A DNA stretch of 64,000 nucleotides from Leucobacter muris (lineage in GTDB: Bacteria > Actinomycetota > Actinomycetes > Actinomycetales > Microbacteriaceae), in assembly GCF_004028235.1 (NCBI RefSeq), contig NZ_CP035037.1, positions 186,001-250,000 of the forward strand. The letters are read 5' to 3'. Position numbers and translations under genes: made by a program. The notes beneath the pieces are model-generated. The model was not told where the DNA came from. It saw only the letters and a program-made list of their open reading frames with translations, and searched no databases. Numbering within the stretch: the stretch's first letter is position 1; the number at the start of each line of letters is the position of its first letter. Below, in pieces: positions 54,696 to 63,060 of the stretch.

Positions 54696-54751
54696 CAGAT
54701 TCAAAAATAGGGTCTGAATTGGCCTGGTTTGAGTTCCGACCGGTTTTCCTG

Positions 54752-55663
54752 TCAACCTGTCGGTGACAGAAGTTCCTCGGCCTCAGCATAGTAGGCCTGC
54801 TCGACCTCGATCGGGGTACGCATATCGAGCTCCCCGTGAAGGCGCTCATGGTTCCACCACCACACGTATTCGAGGGTCGCGAGTTCGACCTGCTCAACCG
54901 TCCGCCAGGGGCCCTGCTGTCGGATCAGTTCGGTCTTGTAGAGGTTGTTGACCGCCTCAGCCATGGCATTGTCAAAACTGTCGCCGACCGTCCCGGTCGA
55001 GGGCACTGCTCCGAGTTCCGCAATGCGATCCGTATAGACCATGGCGGTGTAATTCGACCCGTGATCGGCGTGATGGATCAGGCCATCGAGCCTGCCGCCC
55101 GATTGCCACGCAGCCATATCGAGTGCCTGCATCGGCAGAACCTCAGATTTCAGCGTCGCAGCGACATTCCAGCCCACGATTCTGCGCGAGTACACGTCAG
55201 TAACGAACGCGACATAGGCGAACCCAGACCAGGTGGCGACGTAGGTCACGTCGCACACCCAGAGCTTGCGCGGCCCGTCAGCGGCGAATCTCCGGTTGAC
55301 GAGATCGGCAGGCAGTGCCGCCGTTTTGTTAGGGCGTGTGGTGAACACGCGCTTTGATTTCCGTACCCCGCGCACGCCGGCGAGCCGCATCAGACGCTCG
55401 GTCTGGTCGCGGCCGATCTTCCACCCCTCACGCTTCAGCAGGGCATGCATCTTCCGGCGCCCGTACACGCCATAGTGCTTCGCGTGGAGCCGCCGGATCT
55501 CAGGGAGGAGCAACTCGTCGCGCAGCTGCCTGGCTGAGGCCGACCGGGCTTTCGCGGCCCGGTATCCGCGGGAGGTGAGGAACCCACGAACTGCCGCACG
55601 CAGCGTACGACAGAGGAACTCGACCCCGAAACGATCACGGTACTCGTCGATGAATCTGATCAT
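54752..55663 (-). CDS. IS3-family transposase OrfB (copy B)
   Basis: 303 residues, the same protein as in copy A with one silent base change. The frame stays open upstream into IS256-D, but the true start is the ATG at 55663. Confidence 0.94.
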   Translation of the reverse strand: MIRFIDEYRDRFGVEFLCRTLRAAVRGFLTSRGYRAAKARSASARQLRDELLLPEIRRLHAKHYGVYGRRKMHALLKREGWKIGRDQTERLMRLAGVRGVRKSKRVFTTRPNKTAALPADLVNRRFAADGPRKLWVCDVTYVATWSGFAYVAFVTDVYSRRIVGWNVAATLKSEVLPMQALDMAAWQSGGRLDGLIHHADHGSNYTAMVYTDRIAELGAVPSTGTVGDSFDNAMAEAVNNLYKTELIRQQGPWRTVEQVELATLEYVWWWNHERLHGELDMRTPIEVEQAYYAEAEELLSPTG

Positions 55664-55707
55664 TTCGTTCGTGGCCGGTCGAGTTCCTTCGCGAAAAACA
55701 CGCTCGC

Positions 55708-57092
55708 GGGACTGTCTGAATAATGGTGTGTGAGGGTCCGGCCTGATCCGAAAGGAGATGGCCGTGGCTGACACGACCACTGTCGTTGTTGACGACGAGA
55801 TGATTGATCCCGTGACCGGGGAGATCATCGATCAGAAAGAACTCGCAGAACGCTTGCTCGCGCAGGCGAAGGAGCAGGGCGTGAGCCTGACGGGGCCGGG
55901 CGGCCTGCTCAGCCAGCTCACGAAGAACGTCCTCGAGACCGCGCTGAATGCCGAGTTGACCGAGCACCTCGGCCACGAGCACGGCGGGACCCCAATCGGC
56001 GAGAACATGCGTAACGGGACGCGGGTCAAGACGGTGCTGACAGAGATCGGCCCCGTCGAGATCGAAGTCCCGCGAGATCGAGACGGGTCGTTCGAGCCGG
56101 TGATCGTCCCCAAGCGGAAACGCCGACTGGACGGCATCGATCAGATCGTTCTGTCCCTTTCCGCTCGGGGGTTGACGACCGGTGAGATCGCTGCGCATTT
56201 CGACGAGGTCTATGGGGCGAAGGTCTCCAAGGACACGATCAGCCGGATCACCGAGAAGGTCGCCGGGGAACTCGCCGAATGGTCGAGCAGGCCGTTGGAT
56301 GCGCTCTACCCGGTGATCTTCGTCGACGCGATCGTGGTGAAGGTCCGTGACGGGCAGGTGAGGAACACCCCGTTCTATGTCGTGATGGGCGTCACCGTGA
56401 ACGGGGAACGCGACATCCTCGGCATCTGGGCCGGTGACGGTCAGGAGGGTGCGAGGTTCTGGCTGCAGGTGTTCACCGAGCTGAAGAACCGGGGTGTCGA
56501 GGACGTGCTCATCGCGGTCTGCGACGGGCTGAAGGGTCTCCCGGAGGCGATCAACACCACTTGGGAGCAAACGGTCGTCCAGCAGTGCATCGTCCATCTG
56601 ATCCGCAACAGCTTCCGCTACGCCGGGCGGCAACACCGCGACGCGATCGTCCGTTCCCTCAAACCCGTCTACACGGCCCCGTCGGAGCAGGCGGCGAAGG
56701 ATCGGTTCGAGGAGTTCGCCGCCGAGTGGGGCGGACGGTATCCGGCGATCGTGCAGCTCTGGAAGAACAGCTGGGCGGAGTTCGTGCCGTTCCTCGAGTA
56801 TGACGTCGAGATCCGGCGGGTGATCTGCACGACCAACGCGATCGAGTCAATCAACGCTCGCTATCGGCGCGCCGTGAGAGCTCGGGGGCACTTTCCCAAC
56901 GAGGCCGCCGCGCTGAAATGTCTCTACCTCGTGACGCGGTCGCTTGACCCGACTGGCGGCGGAAGGGCACGCTGGGTGATGAGGTGGAAGCCCGCGCTGA
57001 ACGCGTTCGCGATCACCTTCGCCGGACGGTTCGAGAAAACCACTCACGAATGAAAACCGCCGGATCCCACACACCGTTTATCGGACAGACCC
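55708..57092 (+). mobile_element. IS256-family insertion sequence, copy D
   Basis: 1385 bp with an intact 8-bp duplication ACGCTCGC (55700-55707, 57093-57100) inside IS3 copy B, so it is younger than that IS3 insertion. Confidence 0.95.
55758..57053 (+). CDS. IS256-family transposase (copy D)
   Basis: 431 residues, identical to the other complete copies. Confidence 0.97.
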   Translation: MAVADTTTVVVDDEMIDPVTGEIIDQKELAERLLAQAKEQGVSLTGPGGLLSQLTKNVLETALNAELTEHLGHEHGGTPIGENMRNGTRVKTVLTEIGPVEIEVPRDRDGSFEPVIVPKRKRRLDGIDQIVLSLSARGLTTGEIAAHFDEVYGAKVSKDTISRITEKVAGELAEWSSRPLDALYPVIFVDAIVVKVRDGQVRNTPFYVVMGVTVNGERDILGIWAGDGQEGARFWLQVFTELKNRGVEDVLIAVCDGLKGLPEAINTTWEQTVVQQCIVHLIRNSFRYAGRQHRDAIVRSLKPVYTAPSEQAAKDRFEEFAAEWGGRYPAIVQLWKNSWAEFVPFLEYDVEIRRVICTTNAIESINARYRRAVRARGHFPNEAAALKCLYLVTRSLDPTGGGRARWVMRWKPALNAFAITFAGRFEKTTHE

Positions 57093-57416
57093 ACGCTCGC
57101 GGCTTTGAGTACCTCGTTGGCCTTACGGAGCTCGCTCACCTCGCGGCGTAACCGCCGGTTCTCCTGGGCCATATCGATCGAGGTGCCAGGCTTCGCGCCG
57201 GTATCGATGTCGTAGCGGCGCTGCCACACGCGCAGCGTCTCCGGGCTCACTCCGAGGAGCCCACCGACGTGTCGGCAGGCCGCGGTCAGCGACTCGTGCT
57301 CGGGACGGGCTTCGGCGAGCATCCGAAGTGCGCGCTGGCGAAGTTCAGGGTCATATTTGCTTGGCATCGTAGTTCCATCCTTGTATAAAGATCGGAACTC
57401 AAACCAGGCCAATTCA

Positions 57417-57658
57417 ATTCAGCGCGGTCTCGAGGACGTTCTTCGTGAGCTGGCTGAGCAGGCCGCCCGGCCCCGTCAGGCTCACGCCCTGCTCCTTCGC
57501 CTGCGCGAGCAAGCGTTCTGCGAGTTCTTTCTGATCGATGATCTCCCCGGTCACGGGATCAATCATCTCGTCGTCAACAACGACAGTGGTCGTGTCAGCC
57601 ACGGCCATCTCCTTTCGGATCAGGCCGGACCCTCACACACCATTATTCAGACAGTCCC
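57417..57658 (-). mobile_element. IS256-family fragment (transposase-start end, 242 bp)
   Basis: Contains the terminal GGGACTGTC (complement of 57658) and codons 1-64 of the transposase (57608 down to 57417). It is cut off at the right end of IS3 copy B. Its outer end lies 43 bp before the tRNA-Arg gene. Confidence 0.92.
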
Positions 57659-57700
57659 CGAACCCCTCGCAGGCGGGCAGCATAGTACGCTGGTGTGGTT

Positions 57701-57773
57701 GCCCTCGTAGCTCAGTGGATAGAGCAGCGGCCTTCTAATCCGCCGGTCGGGAGTTCGAATCTCTCCGGGGGCA
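57701..57773 (+). tRNA. tRNA-Arg (anticodon TCT)
   Basis: 73 nt without CCA: acceptor GCCCTCG/CGGGGGC with one G-U pair, D arm GCTCAGTGGATAGAGC, anticodon loop CTTCTAA (TCT at 57734-57736), T arm GAGTTCGAATCTC. A CATAGT/TAGTAC -10 candidate lies at 57681-57688. The matching -35 region abuts the end of the IS256 fragment. Confidence 0.95.
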
Positions 57774-58052
57774 CTTCCGATCTTGGCCTTGTTGCGTGCC
57801 TGTCGTGCCGGGTCGTCTCGGCGGCGTGCTGTAGGGCCAGCACTACGCTTGGTGGCGTTTCTAAGCCGACCGAGGTGAATTCGGCCGGCGGCGCTCCGCG
57901 CTGGAGGGGTCCTGGGGGCGTTCGTCGTGATTCTTGTGTGTGCCCGGCACTTCGTCAGCTCGCGGTATGAGGTTCACGGAGTGGGGGTGCTGTGAAGAAA
58001 GCGCGGTGCGGGCTGTTCTAGGTTTGGTGCGCTGAGGGGTAGCCTCGTCGGT
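57774..58052. other. Non-coding gap between tRNA-Arg and the truncated small gene
   Basis: No gene, repeat or hairpin that I can support. A TAGCCT box at 58040-58045 belongs to the next gene. Confidence 0.5.
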
Positions 58053-58308
58053 ATGCTGACTGCCGCAATCCGCCGTACTGAGACCATCACTGTGGCCGTG
58101 GCGGGTGAAGGCCTGGAAGCGATCCATGCTGCGCTTGGAGCAGTGCGGCCGGAGGGATTTGATCTCGTGTCGGCCCCTGTCGCGATGAAGGCGGGCACCA
58201 CCGCGATCACCGCAAGCGGTGTTTTCGCACGTCGCGACGAGCCCGAGGAGATCAAGGCCGAGACGGTGGAGCAGCTGCGCGAACTGCTCCCCGGGGGTTA
58301 CCAGATGC
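58053..58308 (+). pseudogene. Small conserved-looking protein, 3' end cut by IS3 copy C
   Basis: 85 codons to the IS junction: MLTAAIRRTETITVAVAGEG, then an alpha/beta-like middle and EEIKAETVEQLRELLPGGYQM. The frame then runs on into IS3 sequence until 58439, giving a fusion without meaning. Only the last few residues seem lost, so it may keep some function. I do not recognise the family. TAGCCT ends 7 nt before the ATG, so the start is leaderless. Confidence 0.6.
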
Positions 58309-58357
58309 TGAATTGGCCTGGTTTGAGTTCCGATCTTTATACAAGGATGGAACTACG

Positions 58358-58672
58358 ATGCCAAGCAAATATGACCCTGAACTTCGCCAGCGCGCACTTC
58401 GGATGCTCGCCGAAGCCCGTCCCGAGCACGAGTCGCTGACCGCGGCCTGCCGACACGTCGGTGGGCTCCTCGGAGTGAGCCCGGAGACGCTGCGCGTGTG
58501 GCAGCGCCGCTACGACATCGATACCGGCGCGAAGCCTGGCACCTCGATCGATATGGCCCAGGAGAACCGGCGGTTACGCCGCGAGGTGAGCGAGCTCCGT
58601 AAGGCCAACGAGGTACTCAAAGCCGCGAGCGTGTTTTTCGCGAAGGAACTCGACCGGCCACGAACGAAATGA
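58358..58672 (+). CDS. IS3-family transposase OrfA (copy C)
   Basis: 104 residues, same as copy A: helix-turn-helix plus coiled coil, GGATGGAA before the ATG. Confidence 0.95.
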   Translation: MPSKYDPELRQRALRMLAEARPEHESLTAACRHVGGLLGVSPETLRVWQRRYDIDTGAKPGTSIDMAQENRRLRREVSELRKANEVLKAASVFFAKELDRPRTK

Positions 58673-59580
58673 TCAGATTCATCGACGAGTACCGTGATCG
58701 TTTCGGGGTCGAGTTCCTCTGTCGTACGCTGCGTGCGGCAGTTCGTGGGTTCCTCACCTCCCGCGGATACCGGGCCGCGAAAGCCCGGTCGGCCTCAGCC
58801 AGGCAGCTGCGCGACGAGTTGCTCCTCCCTGAGATCCGGCGGCTCCACGCGAAGCACTATGGCGTGTACGGGCGCCGGAAGATGCATGCCCTGCTGAAGC
58901 GTGAGGGGTGGAAGATCGGCCGCGACCAGACCGAGCGTCTGATGCGGCTCGCCGGCGTGCGCGGGGTACGGAAATCAAAGCGCGTGTTCACCACACGCCC
59001 TAACAAAACGGCGGCACTGCCTGCCGATCTCGTCAACCGGAGATTCGCCGCTGACGGGCCGCGCAAGCTCTGGGTGTGCGACGTGACCTACGTCGCCACC
59101 TGGTCTGGGTTCGCCTATGTCGCGTTCGTCACTGACGTGTACTCGCGCAGAATCGTGGGCTGGAATGTCGCTGCGACGCTGAAATCTGAGGTTCTGCCGA
59201 TGCAGGCACTCGATATGGCTGCGTGGCAATCGGGCGGCAGGCTCGATGGCCTGATCCATCACGCCGATCACGGGTCGAATTACACCGCCATGGTCTATAC
59301 GGATCGCATTGCGGAACTCGGAGCAGTGCCCTCGACCGGGACGGTCGGCGACAGTTTTGACAATGCCATGGCTGAGGCGGTCAACAACCTCTACAAGACC
59401 GAACTGATCCGACAGCAGGGCCCCTGGCGGACGGTTGAGCAGGTCGAACTCGCGACCCTCGAATACGTGTGGTGGTGGAACCATGAGCGCCTTCACGGGG
59501 AGCTCGATATGCGTACCCCGATCGAGGTCGAGCAGGCCTACTATGCTGAGGCCGAGGAACTTCTGTCACCGACAGGTTGA
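58669..59580 (+). CDS. IS3-family transposase OrfB (copy C)
   Basis: 303 residues, same as copy A, start overlapping the OrfA stop (ATGA). Copy C is the only IS3 copy with both reading frames intact other than copy A. Confidence 0.95.
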   Translation: MIRFIDEYRDRFGVEFLCRTLRAAVRGFLTSRGYRAAKARSASARQLRDELLLPEIRRLHAKHYGVYGRRKMHALLKREGWKIGRDQTERLMRLAGVRGVRKSKRVFTTRPNKTAALPADLVNRRFAADGPRKLWVCDVTYVATWSGFAYVAFVTDVYSRRIVGWNVAATLKSEVLPMQALDMAAWQSGGRLDGLIHHADHGSNYTAMVYTDRIAELGAVPSTGTVGDSFDNAMAEAVNNLYKTELIRQQGPWRTVEQVELATLEYVWWWNHERLHGELDMRTPIEVEQAYYAEAEELLSPTG

Positions 59581-59617
59581 CAGGAAAACCGGTCGGAACT
59601 CAAACCAGGCCAATTCA

Positions 59618-59842
59618 GACTGTACGCACCCGAGGTCGACCAACTGGCCTGGTTGTTGTGCTGGTCATCATGCAAAGAACTATGCTCCAGGTATCTACGG
59701 GTGGCGGACAACGAATGTCTTCAGCGCGGGCAACATTACATGTGTATGCCAAGGTTAGCGAAACTTAATAGTCATTCCATACCTTGTGTACTGGCGGCGG
59801 GCTTTGCGCTTTGGAAGCGGCTGACAGGGCTGTCCTCTACGA
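59618..59842. other. Lower-GC stretch of unknown origin after IS3 copy C
   Basis: No gene can be supported. The base composition is lower in GC than the chromosome on the right. A frame open from 59653 to the TMEM175 stop passes through it but has no family character before 59989. It is probably a remnant of foreign DNA. Confidence 0.45.
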
Positions 59843-59932
59843 AGTTTCGCGGGCGGCCACTGCGAGCCCCTCGCGCGCGGCCTGGTGGCGCAGCGCGTCT
59901 TCGACTGGATCGAGAACGTGGCGGGTGTCTGA
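59843..59932 (+). pseudogene. 3' end of an unidentified chromosomal gene
   Basis: The last 29 codons of a GC-rich reading frame, SFAGGHCEPLARGLVAQRVF followed by DWIENVAGV and a TGA at 59930-59932. Codon use is like the chromosome, while the DNA to the left is not. It looks like the C-terminus of a gene whose 5' part was lost when foreign DNA arrived. I cannot name the family. Confidence 0.45.
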
Positions 59933-59988
59933 GTCGACCCGGCGGCCTCGCCGTCCCGAATCGGCTCCCCGGAGATTACACTGAGCGC

Positions 59989-60630
59989 ATGGTGCCAGCA
60001 TCGGAGCCTCGTGCGGAGGTCGGCTACGCCGCGGAGCGGTTCAAGGCCTTCGCCGACGCGGTCGTGGCCATCGCGCTGACGCTGCTGATCCTGCCCCTCA
60101 TGGACAGCGTGAGCGAGGTGGCGAGCGCGGGCGACGGTGCGTTCGCCTGGCTCACGCAGCACGGCGGCCAGCTGCTGAACTTCGTGCTCAGCTTCGTGCT
60201 GATCGCGATGTTCTGGATGATCCACCACCGCCTCTTCTCGGCGGTCGATCGTGTCACGCCCACGCTGATGTGGCTGCTCGCCGCCTGGCTGCTCACGATC
60301 GTCTGGCTGCCGGTCGCCACCGCCGTCGCGGGTCGCATGGACGATGGCGACCGGGTGGCGAAGGCGCTCTACATCGGCAGCCTGATCCTGACCGCCGCGA
60401 TGTCGCTCGTCGTGCGGCTGTATCTGCGGGCGCATCCCGTGCTGCACCGGATGGAGCGCGGGGAGCTGGGCTCCGGTCTCGCCGTCGACCTCTCGCTCGT
60501 GCTGCTGTTCGGCGCGGCGCTCGCGGCCGCGCTGCTGATACCGGGGGTCGGCTACTATGCGCTGTTCGTGATGGTGCTCACGGGCGTCGTGCAGAGGATC
60601 ATCGAGAATATCCTCGCCACGGATCCCTAG
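59989..60630 (+). CDS. TMEM175-family channel-like membrane protein
   Basis: 213 residues from the ATG at 59989; TACACT ends 6 nt before it (leaderless). The first helix has [21 protein letters not shown], the FxD variant of the TMEM175 signature that forms the K+ filter-like constriction. About six helices in total, including [17 protein letters not shown]. Bacterial members form tetrameric K+-permeable channels. It is a paralogue of the frameshifted gene at 40333-41003. Confidence 0.85.
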   Translation: MVPASEPRAEVGYAAERFKAFADAVVAIALTLLILPLMDSVSEVASAGDGAFAWLTQHGGQLLNFVLSFVLIAMFWMIHHRLFSAVDRVTPTLMWLLAAWLLTIVWLPVATAVAGRMDDGDRVAKALYIGSLILTAAMSLVVRLYLRAHPVLHRMERGELGSGLAVDLSLVLLFGAALAAALLIPGVGYYALFVMVLTGVVQRIIENILATDP

Positions 60631-60651
60631 CGGAAAGCAGCGCCCTGCAGT

Positions 60652-60678
60652 AAACTTGAGTCATTATCACTCAAGTTT
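60652..60678. promoter_or_regulatory. HAIR element (HspR operator) before clpB
   Basis: CTTGAGT-CATTATC-ACTCAAG (60655-60675) is a perfect match to the HspR-associated inverted repeat CTTGAGT-N7-ACTCAAG, extended to 10-bp arms (AAACTTGAGT/ACTCAAGTTT). It lies 51 bp before the clpB ATG. Confidence 0.93.
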
Positions 60679-60729
60679 GTGGCCGCCCGGCTCGGGTCGC
60701 CGCAGTCTGCTGAACGAGAAGGGACCCAG

Positions 60730-62964
60730 ATGCAGGCAAACTGGCAGCCCGCCCAGGGCGAAGAAGGGCAGAGCGCCCTCGAGCAGTTCGGCGTCAACCT
60801 CACGGAAGTCGCCCGCTCGGGCAAACTCGATCCGGTCATCGGCCGCGACAGCGAGATCCGTCGCGTGAGCCAGGTGCTCACCCGCCGCACCAAGAACAAT
60901 CCCGTGCTCATCGGCGAGCCCGGCGTCGGCAAGACCGCCGTCGTCGAGGGCCTCGCCCAGCGCATCGTCGCGGGCGACGTCGCCGAGTCGCTCAAGGACA
61001 AAGAACTCATCTCCCTCGACATCTCCGCGCTCATCGCGGGCGCGAAGTACCGCGGCGAGTTCGAGGAGCGCATGAAGGCGGTGCTGCAGGAGATCAAGGA
61101 CTCCGACGGCAAGATCATCACCTTCATCGACGAGCTGCACACCCTCATGGGCGCCGGCGGCGGAGAGTCGTCGGTCGCGGCGTCGCAGATGCTCAAGCCC
61201 ATGCTCGCGCGAGGCGAGCTGCGGCTCATCGGCGCGACCACCCTCGACGAATACCGCGAGTACATCGAGAAGGACGCGGCGCTCGAGCGGCGCTTCCAGC
61301 AGGTGTACGTGGGCGAGCCGAGCGTCGAAGACACGGTCGCGATCCTGCGCGGCCTCAAGGAGCGCTACGAGGCGCACCACAAGGTGACCATCGCCGACTC
61401 GGCCCTCGTGGCCGCGGCGAGCCTGTCGAACCGCTACATCACCGCGCGCCAGCTGCCCGACAAGGCCATCGACCTGATCGACGAGGCCGCGAGTCGGCTG
61501 CGCATGGAGATCGACTCGGCCCCCGTCGAGATCGACGAGCTGCGCCGCTCCGTCGACCGGCTGAAGCTCGAAGAGCTCGCGCTCAAGAAGGAGAAGGACG
61601 ACGCGTCGAAGGAGCGACTCGCGAAGCTGCGCGAGGACCTCGCCGCGAAGCAGGCCGAACTCGGCGGTCTCGAGGCCCGCTGGGAGCGCGAACGCGCTTC
61701 GCTGAACCGTGTGGGCGAGCTGCGCGAGAAGCTCGACCAGCTGAACATGCAGGCGCAGGTCGCTCAGCGCGAGGGCAACCTCGAGAGAGCCTCGCGTCTG
61801 CTGTACGGCGAGATCCCGGTGATCCAGAAGCAGCTCGCCGAGGCCGAGCAGGCCGAGATGGCCGGCGAGGTGGGCGGCGAGCCCCGCATGGTCAACGACC
61901 AGGTCACCGACGAGGACATCGCCGGTGTCGTGGCCGCCTGGACCGGCATCCCGGTCGGCCGGCTGCTGCAGGGCGAGACCGAGAAGCTGCTGTCGCTCGA
62001 GAGCGAGCTCGGCAAGCGCCTCATCGGCCAGGGCGACGCGGTGCGCGCGGTCGCCGACGCGGTGCGGCGCACGCGCGCGGGAATCGCGGATCCGAACCGC
62101 CCCACCGGCTCGTTCCTGTTCCTCGGCCCGACGGGCGTCGGCAAGACCGAGCTCGCCAAGGCGCTCGCCGAGTTCCTCTTCGACGACGAGCACGCCATGG
62201 TGCGCATCGACATGTCGGAGTACGGCGAGAAGCACTCGGTGTCGCGCCTCGTCGGCGCCCCTCCCGGGTACGTCGGCTACGAGCAGGGCGGTCAGCTCAC
62301 CGAGGCCGTGCGCCGCCGCCCCTACTCGGTCGTGCTGCTCGACGAGGTCGAGAAGGCGCACCCCGAGGTGTTCGACGTGCTGCTGCAGGTGCTCGACGAC
62401 GGGCGCCTGACCGACGGGCAGGGACGCACGGTCGACTTCCGCAACGTGATCCTGATCCTCACCTCCAACCTGGGCAGCCAGTACCTCATCGATCCCGACA
62501 TGTCGTGGACCGAGAAGGAGGGCGCGGTGCGCGAGACCGTGCGTCGCGCGTTCAAGCCCGAGTTCATCAACCGCCTCGACGAGATGGTGATCTTCCACCC
62601 GCTGTCGGAGGCCGATCTGGCGCAGATCGTGGAGCTCTCGATCGACCGGCTGCAGCTGCGGCTGGCGGATCGCCGGCTCACGCTGGGGGTCACGCCCGAG
62701 GCGCGGGCCTGGCTCGCGTCGCGCGGCTACGACCCGATCTACGGCGCCCGCCCGCTGCGACGGCTCATGCAGCACGAGATCGACGACCGGCTGGCCCGGG
62801 CGATCCTCTCGGGCGGTGTGCGCGACGGCGAGGCCGTGCGCGTGGACGTCGCACCCGACGGCGACTCGCTGGTGCTCGAGAGCATCGGATCGATGCCCTC
62901 GGGCGGCGGATCGCGAGGGTCCGGCCCCGACGACGTGATCGAGGCCGAGCTGCTCGACGAATGA
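60730..62964 (+). CDS. clpB: ClpB-type AAA+ disaggregase without N domain
   Basis: 744 residues from the ATG at 60730 (AGAAGGGA upstream); usual ClpB is about 860. The N-terminal Clp_N domain is absent. Nucleotide-binding domain 1 has [13 protein letters not shown] and [16 protein letters not shown]. The coiled-coil middle domain (about 290-420) is of ClpB type. Domain 2 has [17 protein letters not shown] and [15 protein letters not shown]. No ClpP-binding IGF/VGF loop is visible, so it should thread aggregates with DnaK rather than feed a protease. The HAIR box shows heat-shock control by HspR. Upstream in-frame residues to 60679 are not family-like. Confidence 0.9.
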   Translation: MQANWQPAQGEEGQSALEQFGVNLTEVARSGKLDPVIGRDSEIRRVSQVLTRRTKNNPVLIGEPGVGKTAVVEGLAQRIVAGDVAESLKDKELISLDISALIAGAKYRGEFEERMKAVLQEIKDSDGKIITFIDELHTLMGAGGGESSVAASQMLKPMLARGELRLIGATTLDEYREYIEKDAALERRFQQVYVGEPSVEDTVAILRGLKERYEAHHKVTIADSALVAAASLSNRYITARQLPDKAIDLIDEAASRLRMEIDSAPVEIDELRRSVDRLKLEELALKKEKDDASKERLAKLREDLAAKQAELGGLEARWERERASLNRVGELREKLDQLNMQAQVAQREGNLERASRLLYGEIPVIQKQLAEAEQAEMAGEVGGEPRMVNDQVTDEDIAGVVAAWTGIPVGRLLQGETEKLLSLESELGKRLIGQGDAVRAVADAVRRTRAGIADPNRPTGSFLFLGPTGVGKTELAKALAEFLFDDEHAMVRIDMSEYGEKHSVSRLVGAPPGYVGYEQGGQLTEAVRRRPYSVVLLDEVEKAHPEVFDVLLQVLDDGRLTDGQGRTVDFRNVILILTSNLGSQYLIDPDMSWTEKEGAVRETVRRAFKPEFINRLDEMVIFHPLSEADLAQIVELSIDRLQLRLADRRLTLGVTPEARAWLASRGYDPIYGARPLRRLMQHEIDDRLARAILSGGVRDGEAVRVDVAPDGDSLVLESIGSMPSGGGSRGSGPDDVIEAELLDE

Positions 62965-63060
62965 GCAGCCATCGCGCCGGGGAGGCGATCCCGAACTGGA
63001 CGCCCCCCCGGCGCGGGGCCGAGCGGCGGGCGGACGATCCCGCGGCCGCTGCGCTGCCGC

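Larger units (their letters stand above)
55660..57367 (-). pseudogene. IS3 OrfA (copy B), interrupted by IS256 copy D
   Basis: The N-terminal part (57367 down to 57093) and the last codons (55707 to 55660) are separated by IS256-D after the residues LKAAS. The coiled coil is retained but the end is lost, so frameshifted OrfAB can no longer form. Confidence 0.92.
54715..57416 (-). mobile_element. IS3-family insertion sequence, copy B, split by IS256 copy D
   Basis: The ends match copy A (TGAATTGGCC at 54715, complement at 57416). Without IS256-D and its duplication it is 1309 bp. No target duplication surrounds it: the left flank is AATAGGGTC after the sortase gene, the right flank is an IS256 fragment. 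Confidence 0.93.
58309..59617 (+). mobile_element. IS3-family insertion sequence, copy C
   Basis: 1309 bp, opposite orientation to copies A and B, complete inverted repeats. The flanks (CAGATGC left, GACTGTA right) show no target duplication. Confidence 0.94.

Noticed and set aside
54752..55828. Extended OrfB with a novel N-terminus
   Set aside because: The extra residues come from reading the inserted IS256 copy in an unrelated frame.
57701..57773. Pseudo-tRNA because of the C/T mismatch in the anticodon stem
   Set aside because: I recall the same mismatch in TCT tRNA-Arg of other bacteria; all other stems pair.
59653..59988. Long N-terminal extension of the TMEM175 protein
   Set aside because: No family character and lower-GC foreign DNA; the ATG at 59989 has a -10 box at leaderless distance and the family start.
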